Positions 8,125-17,276 of a stretch of 64,000 nucleotides of DNA are shown in pieces. Each line of letters starts with the position of its first letter. Position 1 is the first letter of the stretch. The position numbers and the translations under genes are program-made. The notes below the pieces were generated by a model that was not told the DNA's origin, did no database searches, and was given only the letters and a program-made list of their open reading frames with translations. The DNA comes from Woeseiaceae bacterium (GTDB lineage: Bacteria > Pseudomonadota > Gammaproteobacteria > Steroidobacterales > Woeseiaceae): positions 1-64,000 of the forward strand of contig JAJFKU010000071.1 of NCBI GenBank assembly GCA_021773035.1, in the 5' to 3' direction.

Positions 8125-10593
8125 CTAGTTAAATCGCGCTTTGAACTTTACGCCATAATTACGTGGGTAAAGATACGATGTCTGCACGATGTCGTCGCTG
8201 TTGTTGTTGCCACGCGCCAGTACATCGGCGTCTTCCATGTTCTCGATAAACGCCTCGATAGCATATTTCTCATCCGGGGAATCCCAGATCAGGCGGAAAT
8301 CGGTTTTCGAATACGAGTCCTGATCGTGAGCAGGATCGGTCGCCAGCAGGTTCGAGGTGTTGTAGCCATCCGAATAGTAAGTCTGCAAATACGGCGTCAA
8401 AGTACCTCTGCTCGCCATATCGACTCGATAGGCCGCACTCGCACCCAACGTCAATTCCGGCGACCACGGTGTGGTCTGCCCTGCCTGATCGATGAACGAT
8501 TGCGGTACACCGTTGTACAACTGGTAGGGATTGCCCTGCCCGAAGGTGCCGAATTCCGAATCGAGGTAGGCAAATGTACCGGAGAACGTCAACTCATCGG
8601 TAGGCAGCCAGACCGCGTCCAGCTCAACACCGAACGCATCGATATCGCCGCCGTTATTGGAGAATGTGAGCGCGATCCCGGTATTCGGATCGATGCGCTG
8701 CAGTTGTGTCAGAAGATTCGTGTACTCGGTGAAATGCACGGCACCGTTGAACTGCAGCGTGTTATCCAGAATCACACTGCGGAACCCGACCTCAATGACC
8801 TGCGATTCCTGCTCGTCCGTGGTCGTGGTTGTACTGGCCGAGCCCGACAGGTAACCGGTTGAAGCCGTCAGATACAGCATCACATTGTCACCCATGTCGT
8901 ATTCCGCACCGGCACGCCAGGTCACGTTGTCGTAGCTTCCCGTGTTTTCCGTACCGAGAAAATTATTCGCACTGGTGACCGCATCCAATGCGCCGCAATT
9001 GTAGGTAAACAGATCCCTTGCGTTGTTTGGCAGGATGAATGGCGATGTGCCATCTACTCCGGGAAGAACATTGACAACCCGATCGACGGTGCCGTCGTTA
9101 TTCTCGTCGCCAGTGAAGTTTGAGCCGCCGCAGGACGCCGATTTCTGCTCGTCGTTATAGCGCAGACCGCCAATCAGGCGAAATACATCGTTAATTGAAT
9201 ATTCTACTTGCCCGAAGATACCGTAGTACTCGGTATCGACCTGTACCGCATTTGCGAAGAAGTTATTGAGCACGGTCGCGTCGGAAAGGATGTCCGTACC
9301 CGACAGTACGGTAAAGTCTGTCGGTACACCGTCAACATCGATCGTCACTGTCGGACGCACGGAATTAGGTTCGCGTACGGTCTGATCGTAAACATAGAAG
9401 CTGTTGAAATCTTCCAGATCCGAATAGAAAGCGCCGGCCGTCCATTGCAGGCGGCTATCGGAGTTAGACGTCAGTACAAACTCCTGAGAGAAGCCTTTGG
9501 ATTCCTCGAAGTAACCGCCGTTCTGTGTCGGTGTCTCGCTGAAATCAAAGTCGAAATTGATATCATTGTCGAAGTCGTTCGTCGACGTGATCGACTTCAG
9601 CGTCAGGCTGTCGAAGTCGTAGGTGACCGTCAGGGAAAACTCCTCATCCTGCAGATCCACCGGCTCGACATAGTTTTGGCTGGTCAGCCAGGGGTCGCCG
9701 CCCGGGCCGTTCGAGGCAATTCCCCGACCGCCCGAACCCCGTACCGGGTTCGCACAATTTCTTACGCTACCAAACGGGTCAGTCAATCCGTCGGGCGTTT
9801 CGTTACGGCAGTTGAAGGTATGACCAAACAATCCCGCCTCATTACCGTCCTCGGTGACACGCGTGTAACGAGCGATAATTTCGGAGCGGTCACTGGGGGT
9901 CCACAAGGCAGAGACGCGAAAACCATTGTCATCCTGTGCGCCGAGGTCCGGGCCCGCCAGATTCTGTATATAGCCGTCGCTCTTGTCGAAGAAACCCGCA
10001 AAGCGAACCGCGAACGTATCGCTTATCGGCAGGTTGAAGTGACCTTCGCCACGTTTGCGGTCAAAACGCTGGTGGCTGAGGCTGATGCCGCCGCTGACTT
10101 GTTCGGTATCCGGCGTATGCGTGTAGACGTTCAATGCGCCTGCAAACGTATTACGCCCGTACAAGGTACCCTGCGGTCCACGCAGAAATTCGACGCCTCT
10201 AACGTCGAAGAAAGCCCGCGTCTGCTGCGAAGCTCGCGCCTTGTAGACGCCGTCAACAAAAGCGCCGACGATCGAGCTGTTGTCGCCAAACGTATTGGTC
10301 GAGTTTGCACCGCGCACGTTGAATTTGGCGTCATTACCGGCGAAAGCATAGTTCAGCCCGGGAACCAGTAGTTCCAGCCGCGAGACGTCGTCGATACCGC
10401 CCAGCCGCAACATCTCTTCGCTGAATGCCGTGACGGAAATACTGACGTCCTGAATACTCTCTTCGCGCTTTTGAGCGGTGACCACAATCTCTTCGATTTG
10501 TGCCTCCACCGCAGGTGCGAAAAACAGCAGTGCGCCTGCGATCGCAAGCGACGGTAAACCAGCAACCATGAACTGCGTAACCTTAATATTCAC
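8125..10593 (-). CDS. TonB-dependent outer-membrane receptor
   Basis: 822 aa. The start is GTG 10593, supported by AAGGGGG just upstream; an ATG lies eight codons later. A signal peptide (LFFAPAVEAQ) is followed by a TonB-box-like IEEIVVTAQKREE, a plug domain to about residue 160, and a 22-strand barrel ending FKARFN with C-terminal Asn rather than Phe. It imports a large or scarce substrate across the outer membrane with TonB energy. It is the first gene of a receptor-sulfatase unit behind operator site 2. No fec-type extension is visible. Confidence 0.95.
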   Translation of the reverse strand: MNIKVTQFMVAGLPSLAIAGALLFFAPAVEAQIEEIVVTAQKREESIQDVSISVTAFSEEMLRLGGIDDVSRLELLVPGLNYAFAGNDAKFNVRGANSTNTFGDNSSIVGAFVDGVYKARASQQTRAFFDVRGVEFLRGPQGTLYGRNTFAGALNVYTHTPDTEQVSGGISLSHQRFDRKRGEGHFNLPISDTFAVRFAGFFDKSDGYIQNLAGPDLGAQDDNGFRVSALWTPSDRSEIIARYTRVTEDGNEAGLFGHTFNCRNETPDGLTDPFGSVRNCANPVRGSGGRGIASNGPGGDPWLTSQNYVEPVDLQDEEFSLTVTYDFDSLTLKSITSTNDFDNDINFDFDFSETPTQNGGYFEESKGFSQEFVLTSNSDSRLQWTAGAFYSDLEDFNSFYVYDQTVREPNSVRPTVTIDVDGVPTDFTVLSGTDILSDATVLNNFFANAVQVDTEYYGIFGQVEYSINDVFRLIGGLRYNDEQKSASCGGSNFTGDENNDGTVDRVVNVLPGVDGTSPFILPNNARDLFTYNCGALDAVTSANNFLGTENTGSYDNVTWRAGAEYDMGDNVMLYLTASTGYLSGSASTTTTTDEQESQVIEVGFRSVILDNTLQFNGAVHFTEYTNLLTQLQRIDPNTGIALTFSNNGGDIDAFGVELDAVWLPTDELTFSGTFAYLDSEFGTFGQGNPYQLYNGVPQSFIDQAGQTTPWSPELTLGASAAYRVDMASRGTLTPYLQTYYSDGYNTSNLLATDPAHDQDSYSKTDFRLIWDSPDEKYAIEAFIENMEDADVLARGNNNSDDIVQTSYLYPRNYGVKFKARFN

Positions 10594-10678
10594 AAAACCC
10601 CCTTCAGACGAGTAGGCCTTAGGAATCTGAGTCCTTGTCAGCCATACGTATAAACCGTAGTCGCAGTTTGCAATAGAA

Positions 10679-10694
10679 TGTACTTCGAATGCAA
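10679..10694 (-). promoter_or_regulatory. LacI-type operator (site 2), before the TonB receptor
   Basis: TGTACTTCGAATGCAA, whose reverse complement TTGCATTCGAAGTACA is the cluster consensus. It lies 86 bp upstream of the receptor start, between the receptor and the upstream hydrolase gene, where the receptor-sulfatase promoter must be. Confidence 0.6.
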
Positions 10695-10804
10695 GACAAT
10701 ATCGAGTGAATTGGCAATCTACTTAATATCAGCATTATTAATCAATAGCTTAGCGTTGTTTTTCGTTGCATTCGCAGCTAATTCTAGTGCCACTATCGAT
10801 ACAC

Positions 10805-11806
10805 CTACTCGCGATTCGGATCAACCTGCCGTGCAAAGAATGCCGCGTCCCGATCGGCGGCGACCACCATGTCCTCATCGCTGAACAAATGCCGATCGCC
10901 GGGAAAACTCCAGAACCGGTAGGTTTTACCGCGCATGTACAGCTCCTTCGCAAGCTGCTCGGACCACTTATACGCCGCACCGCGGTCGCCGATCGAATGC
11001 TGGATGATCAGCGGCGTTTCGAGATCGTCCAGGTAGCGGTAGGGCTCGACCGAAGCGGCATCGAAGCCACCGTCCAGGTGCGCAATTCGATCGCGTAACT
11101 GCGTGATAGCGTGCTTGTCCGTATCGTTGCTGTCGGCTGCCGCCGGCTCCGAATATCGCGAGTAATAGTAGGCCTGATCCCAGATATCCCCGCCGACACT
11201 GGACCACATCGACGCCGCTTTGATCCTGTCCGTCGCCAGCAGGGCTCGTAACGTCACCTCGCCGCCCATCGAATGCCCCCACATGAAAAGCCGCTCGGGA
11301 TCGATGCCGTCGAGCGTATCGAGGCCGGCGATAAGATTCAGCACATCCTCCGTGTAGTACGCAGACTCCAGCATCCCTTCGGTGAACTCGAAACCCTCGG
11401 AATTGTTGTGGCCCCGATAGTCGGGCATAACGACGAGGTAACCGTGTGCCACGAACAGTGCCGGTATGCGCCGATAGTAATCGCCCGGGCGATGGTTTTT
11501 ACCGTCAGCCGTAATACCGTATTTCTGCGGTTCGGGGTGATGCCCGTGGTTGGCAATCAGAACAGGCCAACCGCCTTTCGGAGCGGGTGCTGCCGGTCGT
11601 GCAACCAGCGCATGAACCCGGAGTCCTGCAGACTGATATCGATACAGTTTCGCCGAGTAGCCCTGCCCGCCTGCAACGTCGGCGACTTCAAGCAGTGCCA
11701 CATTTCGTTCCGCCGCGCGCAGCGCCGCAATGGATTTCGGCGCAGGTTTCGCACAGGCGGCGGCGGGCAACGCAACGAAAATCAATACAGCGATCGCGGT
11801 GCGCAT
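10805..11806 (-). CDS. Secreted alpha/beta hydrolase, prolyl-oligopeptidase-like
   Basis: 333 aa from ATG 11806; a TTG at 11818 overlapping the symporter stop is an alternative. The signal peptide is AIAVLIFVALPAAACA. The core has the GHSMGG elbow (Ser179), an oxyanion-type LIANHGHHPEPQ, a DYRGHNNSEG region, and a C-terminal His in PGDRHLFSDED. These are features of the S9/dienelactone-hydrolase-like exported esterases. It is third in the SDR-symporter-hydrolase unit, 8 nt after the symporter stop. It may open an ester of the imported compound in the periplasm; the substrate is inferred only from context. Confidence 0.88.
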   Translation of the reverse strand: MRTAIAVLIFVALPAAACAKPAPKSIAALRAAERNVALLEVADVAGGQGYSAKLYRYQSAGLRVHALVARPAAPAPKGGWPVLIANHGHHPEPQKYGITADGKNHRPGDYYRRIPALFVAHGYLVVMPDYRGHNNSEGFEFTEGMLESAYYTEDVLNLIAGLDTLDGIDPERLFMWGHSMGGEVTLRALLATDRIKAASMWSSVGGDIWDQAYYYSRYSEPAAADSNDTDKHAITQLRDRIAHLDGGFDAASVEPYRYLDDLETPLIIQHSIGDRGAAYKWSEQLAKELYMRGKTYRFWSFPGDRHLFSDEDMVVAADRDAAFFARQVDPNRE

Positions 11807-11814
11807 CCCGTCGT

Positions 11815-13422
11815 TCAAATCAGAGTCTGGAACAGGAACAGGAACAACAGCGTCGCTGCGAAGAAAACCAGCAATCCATAGCTGCCCTTGTCGATCTTGC
11901 CCGGCACTCGATACCAGCCGTCCTGTTTCTGCTCAAGGCCCTCGGACTCAAACCGTCGAATTTGACCCTTGATGGTGTAAGGAGAGTAGTCCTCGCTTTT
12001 CCCGTCGATGAGTACGCTTGCAATAATTGTAATGACGATATTCGTCGTCGCACCGACCAGGCAGAACCAGGGCCAGCTCACGTCGGTATAGTTTGCCATG
12101 TACCAGACGATGATAAAGCCGAACAAGGTACCGACCAGCACGCCCTTTTCCGTTGCCTGTTTGGAGAAGAATCCAACCGCAAACATGCCAAGCTGCGCAC
12201 CGACAAAGTAGGAACCGATACTGCTAAGGATCTGCAGTATCGAACCGCTACTGCCGGTCAGCATAATGGCCGGAATCACAACGATAACGGCGAGTACGAG
12301 TGTGAACCAACGCGACACGACCAACATGTGTTCCGGAGTTGCGTCCGGTTTCACGTATTTCTGATAGAAATCGATCGTCGCCACGGTTGACATTGAATTG
12401 AACGCCGAATCCAGACTCGACATCGATGCGGCCATTACCGCCGCTGCTATCAAGCCCATCAAACCCGGCAGACCGTAGTCCGCAGCAAACTGCAGAATAA
12501 TCGTATTGCTGTTTTCGAACTCGACGCCGCCGTAGTAGCTGTAGAACAACACGCCGAGAAAGATGAACAGGAAGTAAATGAAGAACGCCGAGTAACCCAT
12601 CATCAGGTAGGACTTCTTGGCGTCGCCGATGGTTTTCGAGGCCAGCGTCCGCTGCACCATCATCTGATTCGTGCCGTATACCGTGATGTGGTAAAGCGTC
12701 ATTGCGATGATGCCGGACCAGGCCGTCGTCGCCTGACTGAGGTCGAAGCTGAACTCCAGAGGATTCAGTTTACCCTCTGCCTTGAGTGCCACCAGCGTGT
12801 CACCGATCGGCATCGCCATTTTGTCGATCAGTGCGACCAGGATGATGACCGCACCGATCAGCAGTATCGCGGCCTGCGCGACATCGGTCCAAATGACCGC
12901 GGTGATACCGCCGAGTGCTGTGTATATCAGCGCAATGACTGTCACGATAATGATTGCATGCACGACGTCGATACCGGTGATGAACTCAAGCACCAGTGAT
13001 GTCGCATACAAAATGGCAGCCGATGTCATGGTCTGGGAAACCAGCCAGATGGCGGAAATCAAGGAGCGCGCACGCGGACCGAAACGCCGTTCCTGGTACT
13101 CGTAAATCGATGCTACCCCGCTGTTGTAGAAGAACGGCAGGAAAAGGCTGATAACGATAAAGATGACTAAAGGATAATTTGCGTGCAGTGCAATAACGGA
13201 GAAGCCGTCCGTATACGCCCATGACGGCGCGCCAAGAAACGACAGTGCGCTGACGTACGTCGCCACGACTGAAATACCAATTGCCCACCAGGGCGTAGTC
13301 CGGTTGCCGAGGTAGAAGTCCTCAGCCGTGCTGATGCGCTTGCTCAGGTACCAACCGAGCAGCAGATTGGCGACGATATAGACGATCAGGATCGACCAGT
13401 TGAGTGTGCCAAATTCTGCCAT
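11815..13422 (-). CDS. Sodium:solute symporter (SSS family)
   Basis: 535 aa from ATG 13422 with SD AAGGGGAA. About 13 hydrophobic helices fit the LeuT-like SSS fold. The first helix (ILIVYIVANLLLGWYLSKRI) and the loop STAEDFYLGNRTTPWW are typical of SSS members, as is ALGGITAVIWTDVAQAAIL in the middle. It should import the processed substrate with Na+ from periplasm to cytoplasm. It sits between the SDR (24-nt gap) and the secreted hydrolase, in the operon reading away from the LacI regulator. Confidence 0.95.
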   Translation of the reverse strand: MAEFGTLNWSILIVYIVANLLLGWYLSKRISTAEDFYLGNRTTPWWAIGISVVATYVSALSFLGAPSWAYTDGFSVIALHANYPLVIFIVISLFLPFFYNSGVASIYEYQERRFGPRARSLISAIWLVSQTMTSAAILYATSLVLEFITGIDVVHAIIIVTVIALIYTALGGITAVIWTDVAQAAILLIGAVIILVALIDKMAMPIGDTLVALKAEGKLNPLEFSFDLSQATTAWSGIIAMTLYHITVYGTNQMMVQRTLASKTIGDAKKSYLMMGYSAFFIYFLFIFLGVLFYSYYGGVEFENSNTIILQFAADYGLPGLMGLIAAAVMAASMSSLDSAFNSMSTVATIDFYQKYVKPDATPEHMLVVSRWFTLVLAVIVVIPAIMLTGSSGSILQILSSIGSYFVGAQLGMFAVGFFSKQATEKGVLVGTLFGFIIVWYMANYTDVSWPWFCLVGATTNIVITIIASVLIDGKSEDYSPYTIKGQIRRFESEGLEQKQDGWYRVPGKIDKGSYGLLVFFAATLLFLFLFQTLI

Positions 13423-13446
13423 CGGAATTCCCCTTGCTATTGATAC

Positions 13447-14181
13447 TTATTGGGCGGTCCAACCGCCGTCGATTTTCAGGCTGTGCCCGGTAACCATTCC
13501 CGCATCCGCAGAGACCAGGTACATGACGGCGGCGACGACATCGTCGATCGAAGCCAGCCTGCCCAGCGGAATCATGCCGAACACGAACTCGCGAAACTCC
13601 GGGTCGTCGAGCATCGGCTTGGTCAACGGCGTCTCTACGAAGGTCGGCGCGACGGAGTTCACGCGAATACCGTTCGCAGCGAGTTCGACGGCCATCGCCT
13701 TGGTCAGCCCCTCGATCGCATGCTTGGTCATGCAGTACACCGTGCGCTTCGGTGAGCCGACATGACCCATTTGTGACGACATATGCACGATGTTGCCACG
13801 CGTCCCCGATGCCAGCATGGAGCGAACGGCCGCCTGCGCAACACGAAAAGCGGCGCGCACATTCAGGTCGAGCACGAAATCGAGAGACTCGGGATCGACG
13901 TCCACAAACGCCTGCGGTCGATTGCCACCGGCGTTGTTGACCAGGATACTGAGATCCGGCAGCGCCTCGATCCGCGCCCACAAGCCATCGTCCGTGACGT
14001 CGGCCGGCCATGCCTCAATACGGCCCGACTCGTGCGCCGCAAGCGCCGCCAGATCGCTTTCCGATCGAGCCACGGCAACCACCCGTGCGCCAGCCGCCGC
14101 CAGCCCTTCGGCACAAGCTCGACCGATGCCGCGACCTGCCCCTGTTACCAGAGCGAGCTGTCCGCTAAGCTGCGTTGTCAT
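13447..14181 (-). CDS. Short-chain dehydrogenase/reductase (SDR)
   Basis: 244 aa from ATG 14181, with GGAGACC at SD distance. Classical SDR features: cofactor loop TGAGRGIG (13-20), NNAG (82-85), catalytic Ser135/136, Tyr149 and Lys153 (YCMTK), and a C-terminal GHSLKIDGGW. It oxidises or reduces an alcohol/ketone with NAD(P). It is the first gene of the minus-strand unit with the symporter and hydrolase, and diverges from the LacI regulator across operator site 3. Confidence 0.93.
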   Translation of the reverse strand: MTTQLSGQLALVTGAGRGIGRACAEGLAAAGARVVAVARSESDLAALAAHESGRIEAWPADVTDDGLWARIEALPDLSILVNNAGGNRPQAFVDVDPESLDFVLDLNVRAAFRVAQAAVRSMLASGTRGNIVHMSSQMGHVGSPKRTVYCMTKHAIEGLTKAMAVELAANGIRVNSVAPTFVETPLTKPMLDDPEFREFVFGMIPLGRLASIDDVVAAVMYLVSADAGMVTGHSLKIDGGWTAQ

Positions 14182-14194
14182 TAAGGTCTCCGGT

Positions 14195-14210
14195 TTGCAT
14201 GCGAATGCAA
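14195..14210. promoter_or_regulatory. LacI-type operator (site 3), between SDR and lacI-family gene
   Basis: TTGCATGCGAATGCAA is the most symmetrical copy of the cluster motif, with arms TTGCAT and ATGCAA. It lies between the SDR start (14181) and the regulator start (14260), so it can control both the SDR-symporter-hydrolase unit and the regulator itself. Confidence 0.65.
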
Positions 14211-14259
14211 TACTGCCTAGTATCAACGCTAATTGAAAGCCGACCTGCAGGAGGTAACG

Positions 14260-15318
14260 GTGGCAAATCACGTAAAACTCGCAAAAGGAAACGCTGACAG
14301 ACCCGCCAGGAAGCGCGCCACTTCCTACGATGTCGCCGAATTGGCCGGCGTCTCGCAATCGGCGGTATCGAGGGTTTTCCAAGCCGGGGCCAGTGCGTCG
14401 AAGGATATGCGCGACCGCGTATTATCCGCAGCAAACAAGCTTGGCTATCGGCCGAACGCCATCGCGCGCGGTCTGATTACACAGCGCTCCAATATGGTCG
14501 CTGTCGTGATATCGCGGCAGACAAATCTCTACTACCCGGAAGTCCTGGTGCAGCTCACACAGCGCTTTTCCGAACACGGTATACGGGTGCTGCTGTTTAC
14601 GCTGGAGCACGAACGCGACATCGACGGCGTCATCGAACAGGTCCTGCAATACCAGGTCGACGGCGTCATCACCGCCGCCATTCTCAACGACGCACAGCTT
14701 GATACGGTGGAGAACGCCGGTATCCCGGTCATTTTCTACAATCGCACCTTGCCGGAACGCCTCGTCAATTCAGTGCGCTGCGACCAGGAGGAAGGCGAGC
14801 GCTGGCTGGTCAGCCAGCTCGCGGCTGCAGGCCACAAGCGATTTGCGATTGTCTCCGGCCCGGACGATTCCTCGGTCAGCATGGAACGAACCCAGGGCGC
14901 GCTGCAGAAACTTCGGGAGCTCAGCATCGCCGACGTGCTAATTGTGAGCGGCGACTACGGCTACGCCAGTGGCCGAGCGGCGTTTTCGGAGATCATGCAG
15001 CGCATGGGGGGCGTGCCCGATGCCGTCATTGCCGCCAATGACGTAATGGCAATCGGTTGCGTGGATGAAGCGCGCGAGACCAACTACCTGCGGGTGCCGG
15101 AGGATGTTTCGATCGTAGGCTTCGACGGCGTGGGCCCGGCGCGCTACGCCGCGTACGATCTCAGTACCGTTCGCCAGCCGGTCGGTCGGATGAGCGAGGC
15201 GGCCGTGTCGATGCTGATTGAGAGAATTGAGAGCCCCGGACTGTCTCCGGAAAAGCGCGTTTTCTCAGGTGATCGCATTATTGGCGGCTCCGCCCTGCTC
15301 GCCGACAGTAATTCTTAA
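14260..15318 (+). CDS. LacI-family transcriptional regulator of the catabolic cluster
   Basis: 352 aa from GTG 14260, chosen because AGGAGGT sits four nt upstream; a TTG at 14233 would place that Shine-Dalgarno inside the gene. The LacI HTH is at about residues 21-45 (SYDVAELAGVSQSAVSRVFQ), followed by the hinge ANKLGYRPNAIARGL. The C-terminal part is a periplasmic-binding-protein-like sensor ending near SIVGFDGVGPARYAAYDLSTVRQP. Such proteins release DNA when bound by a sugar-like or small metabolite. Six copies of one palindromic motif around the cluster are its probable operators. Confidence 0.93.
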   Translation: MANHVKLAKGNADRPARKRATSYDVAELAGVSQSAVSRVFQAGASASKDMRDRVLSAANKLGYRPNAIARGLITQRSNMVAVVISRQTNLYYPEVLVQLTQRFSEHGIRVLLFTLEHERDIDGVIEQVLQYQVDGVITAAILNDAQLDTVENAGIPVIFYNRTLPERLVNSVRCDQEEGERWLVSQLAAAGHKRFAIVSGPDDSSVSMERTQGALQKLRELSIADVLIVSGDYGYASGRAAFSEIMQRMGGVPDAVIAANDVMAIGCVDEARETNYLRVPEDVSIVGFDGVGPARYAAYDLSTVRQPVGRMSEAAVSMLIERIESPGLSPEKRVFSGDRIIGGSALLADSNS

Positions 15319-15375
15319 TCATGACCCGGTATGTCTGCGCTCTCTTGAAGCGACCACGCGAACCAGGACCCAGTT

Positions 15376-16515
15376 ATGCAAACCAGTCAGAACCGAATTC
15401 TTACAACACACGTCGGTAGCCTGCCGCGGTCGTCAGCCGTCACCGACGTAGTATTCGCCTGCGAAAAAGGTGAACGCCCGGACGACACGAGCGACGTTAT
15501 CCGTGCCGCAGTCGACGATGTCGTTTCTCGACAGGTAGCGAACGGTATCGACCTCGTCAGCGACGGGGAAATGAGCAAGATCAGCTACGCTACCTACATA
15601 AAGGATCGCATCACCGGTTTTGACGGCGACAGCGATCGATCGCCGCCAAGCGACCTCGAGGATTTCCCGGGTTTTCTCCGGCGGCAGGCCAGTTCCGGCG
15701 GAACTCCGACCTATCGCCGGCCTTGCTGTGTGGGCGACATCGAGGTCAAGGACATGGCGCCGGTGCAGGAGGACATCGACAACCTGCTCACCGCTGTCGC
15801 CACGCACAAGCCGGTCGAGAGTTTTATGAATGCAGCGTCGCCTGGCGTCATTGCACTGTTTCAGCCGAACAGGCACTACGCAACACAGGCGGAGTATCTC
15901 GAAGCTCTCGCTGCGGCGATGGCACACGAATACCGGGCGATCGTCAACGCCGGCATCGTTTTGCAACTCGACTCGCCCGATCTGGGCCTTGGTCGTCATA
16001 TGCTGTTCAAAGACAAAAGCGACGCCGAGTACCAGGCGCAGGCCAACCTGCATGTCGATGCGCTAAACCATGCGCTCGCCGGTATTCCCAAAGAGATGGT
16101 TCGCCTGCACGTTTGCTGGGGAAATTACGAGGGCCCGCACCATCACGACGCGCCAATGGAAATGGTTTTGCCGATCGCCCTGCGCGCCAATATCGGCGCA
16201 CTGCTGTTCGAATCGTCGAATCCACGCCATGCGCATGAGTGGCAGACTTTCGCAAATACGGATTTGCCGGATGACCTCGTCCTGATACCCGGAGTCATCG
16301 ATTCGACGACCAATTTCATCGAGCACCCAAAACTGGTCGCAGAGCGTATTTGCCGCTTTGCAGACATTGTCGGCCGCGACCGGGTCGTTGCCGGCAGCGA
16401 CTGCGGCTTTTCGACATTTGCAGGATTCGGCGCCGTCGATCAGGACATCGTGTATGCAAAACTCGGCGCAATGGCAGAAGGCGCGGATATCGCAAGTCAG
16501 AAACTCTGGGGATAG
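15376..16515 (+). CDS. MetE-like (cobalamin-independent methionine synthase C-terminal) protein
   Basis: 379 aa from ATG 15376, SD AGGA. The start RILTTHVGSLPRS is the hallmark of stand-alone MetE C-terminal-type proteins. Zinc ligands are visible as HVC in RLHVCWGNYEGPHHHD and Cys in VAGSDCGFSTF. Known relatives transfer methyl or alkyl groups between thiols (methionine synthase core, epoxyalkane:CoM transferase). Here the gene sits between the LacI regulator and an aldolase rather than in a methionine locus, so a pathway-specific demethylation or thiol-transfer step is more likely than methionine synthesis. Confidence 0.85.
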   Translation: MQTSQNRILTTHVGSLPRSSAVTDVVFACEKGERPDDTSDVIRAAVDDVVSRQVANGIDLVSDGEMSKISYATYIKDRITGFDGDSDRSPPSDLEDFPGFLRRQASSGGTPTYRRPCCVGDIEVKDMAPVQEDIDNLLTAVATHKPVESFMNAASPGVIALFQPNRHYATQAEYLEALAAAMAHEYRAIVNAGIVLQLDSPDLGLGRHMLFKDKSDAEYQAQANLHVDALNHALAGIPKEMVRLHVCWGNYEGPHHHDAPMEMVLPIALRANIGALLFESSNPRHAHEWQTFANTDLPDDLVLIPGVIDSTTNFIEHPKLVAERICRFADIVGRDRVVAGSDCGFSTFAGFGAVDQDIVYAKLGAMAEGADIASQKLWG

Positions 16516-16517
16516 AC

Positions 16518-17276
16518 ATGGGTGAACGCTGCGAAACATTTCGGAACCGACTGATCGCCGGGAACCACGTCATCGGTACGTTTCTGAAAACGCCATCGCC
16601 GATCGTTGCGGAAGTCATGAGTCTGTCGGCGCTGGACGTATTCTGCATCGACACTGAGCACGCACCGTTCGGCCGCCTGGAGACGGACCAGTGTATCGCC
16701 GCGTTTCGTGCCGCCGATGCACCCACGCTGGTTCGTATTGCGGATGACAGCAGCACGGAAATTCGAAACGCGCTCGACTGCGGCGCGACCGGCATTCTCG
16801 TGCCGCACGTCACGTCACCGGAGCAGGCGCAAGCCATTGCGAAGTCGGCGCACTATGGCGATGGCGGTCGCGGCTTCGCAGGCTCCACCCGCGCATCGAA
16901 CTACACGACACGCTCGATATCGGAGCATCTTTCAGCCAGCGAGGCCCAGACAACGGTCATCGTACAAATTGAAGATCTTGCGGCACTCGACAACGTCGCC
17001 GAAATTGCCGCTGTACCGGGTATCGACGCGATTTTCGTCGGTAGAATCGACCTCGCTGTCTCTATGAATCAATCGCCGATGGATGAGCAGCTTATTGCTA
17101 CGGTGCGACGAATCTGCGAAACGGCCCGCGATGTGGATGTTGCCGTCGGAATGTTCACGCCGGACACTACCGAGATCCCGATGTGGAACGACTGCGGCGC
17201 CAGTTTTTACCTGCTGGGGTCCGACCAGGGCATGATTCTGAATGGCGCCAACGCGCTGGCACAATTGCACGGCTAG
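16518..17276 (+). CDS. HpcH/HpaI family class II aldolase
   Basis: 252 aa from ATG 16518, two nt after the MetE-like stop. Family motifs: IGTFLKTPSPIVAEVM, DTEHAPFG, VQIED with the metal Glu, and FVGRIDLAVSMNQ corresponding to the usual FIGPxDL segment. The final LLGSDQGMILNGA matches the normal C-terminus. These metal-dependent aldolases cleave 4-hydroxy-2-oxo acids to pyruvate plus an aldehyde. It probably performs the terminal carbon-carbon cleavage of the pathway. Its stop overlaps the stop of the convergent amidohydrolase (17273-17276). Confidence 0.92.
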   Translation: MGERCETFRNRLIAGNHVIGTFLKTPSPIVAEVMSLSALDVFCIDTEHAPFGRLETDQCIAAFRAADAPTLVRIADDSSTEIRNALDCGATGILVPHVTSPEQAQAIAKSAHYGDGGRGFAGSTRASNYTTRSISEHLSASEAQTTVIVQIEDLAALDNVAEIAAVPGIDAIFVGRIDLAVSMNQSPMDEQLIATVRRICETARDVDVAVGMFTPDTTEIPMWNDCGASFYLLGSDQGMILNGANALAQLHG

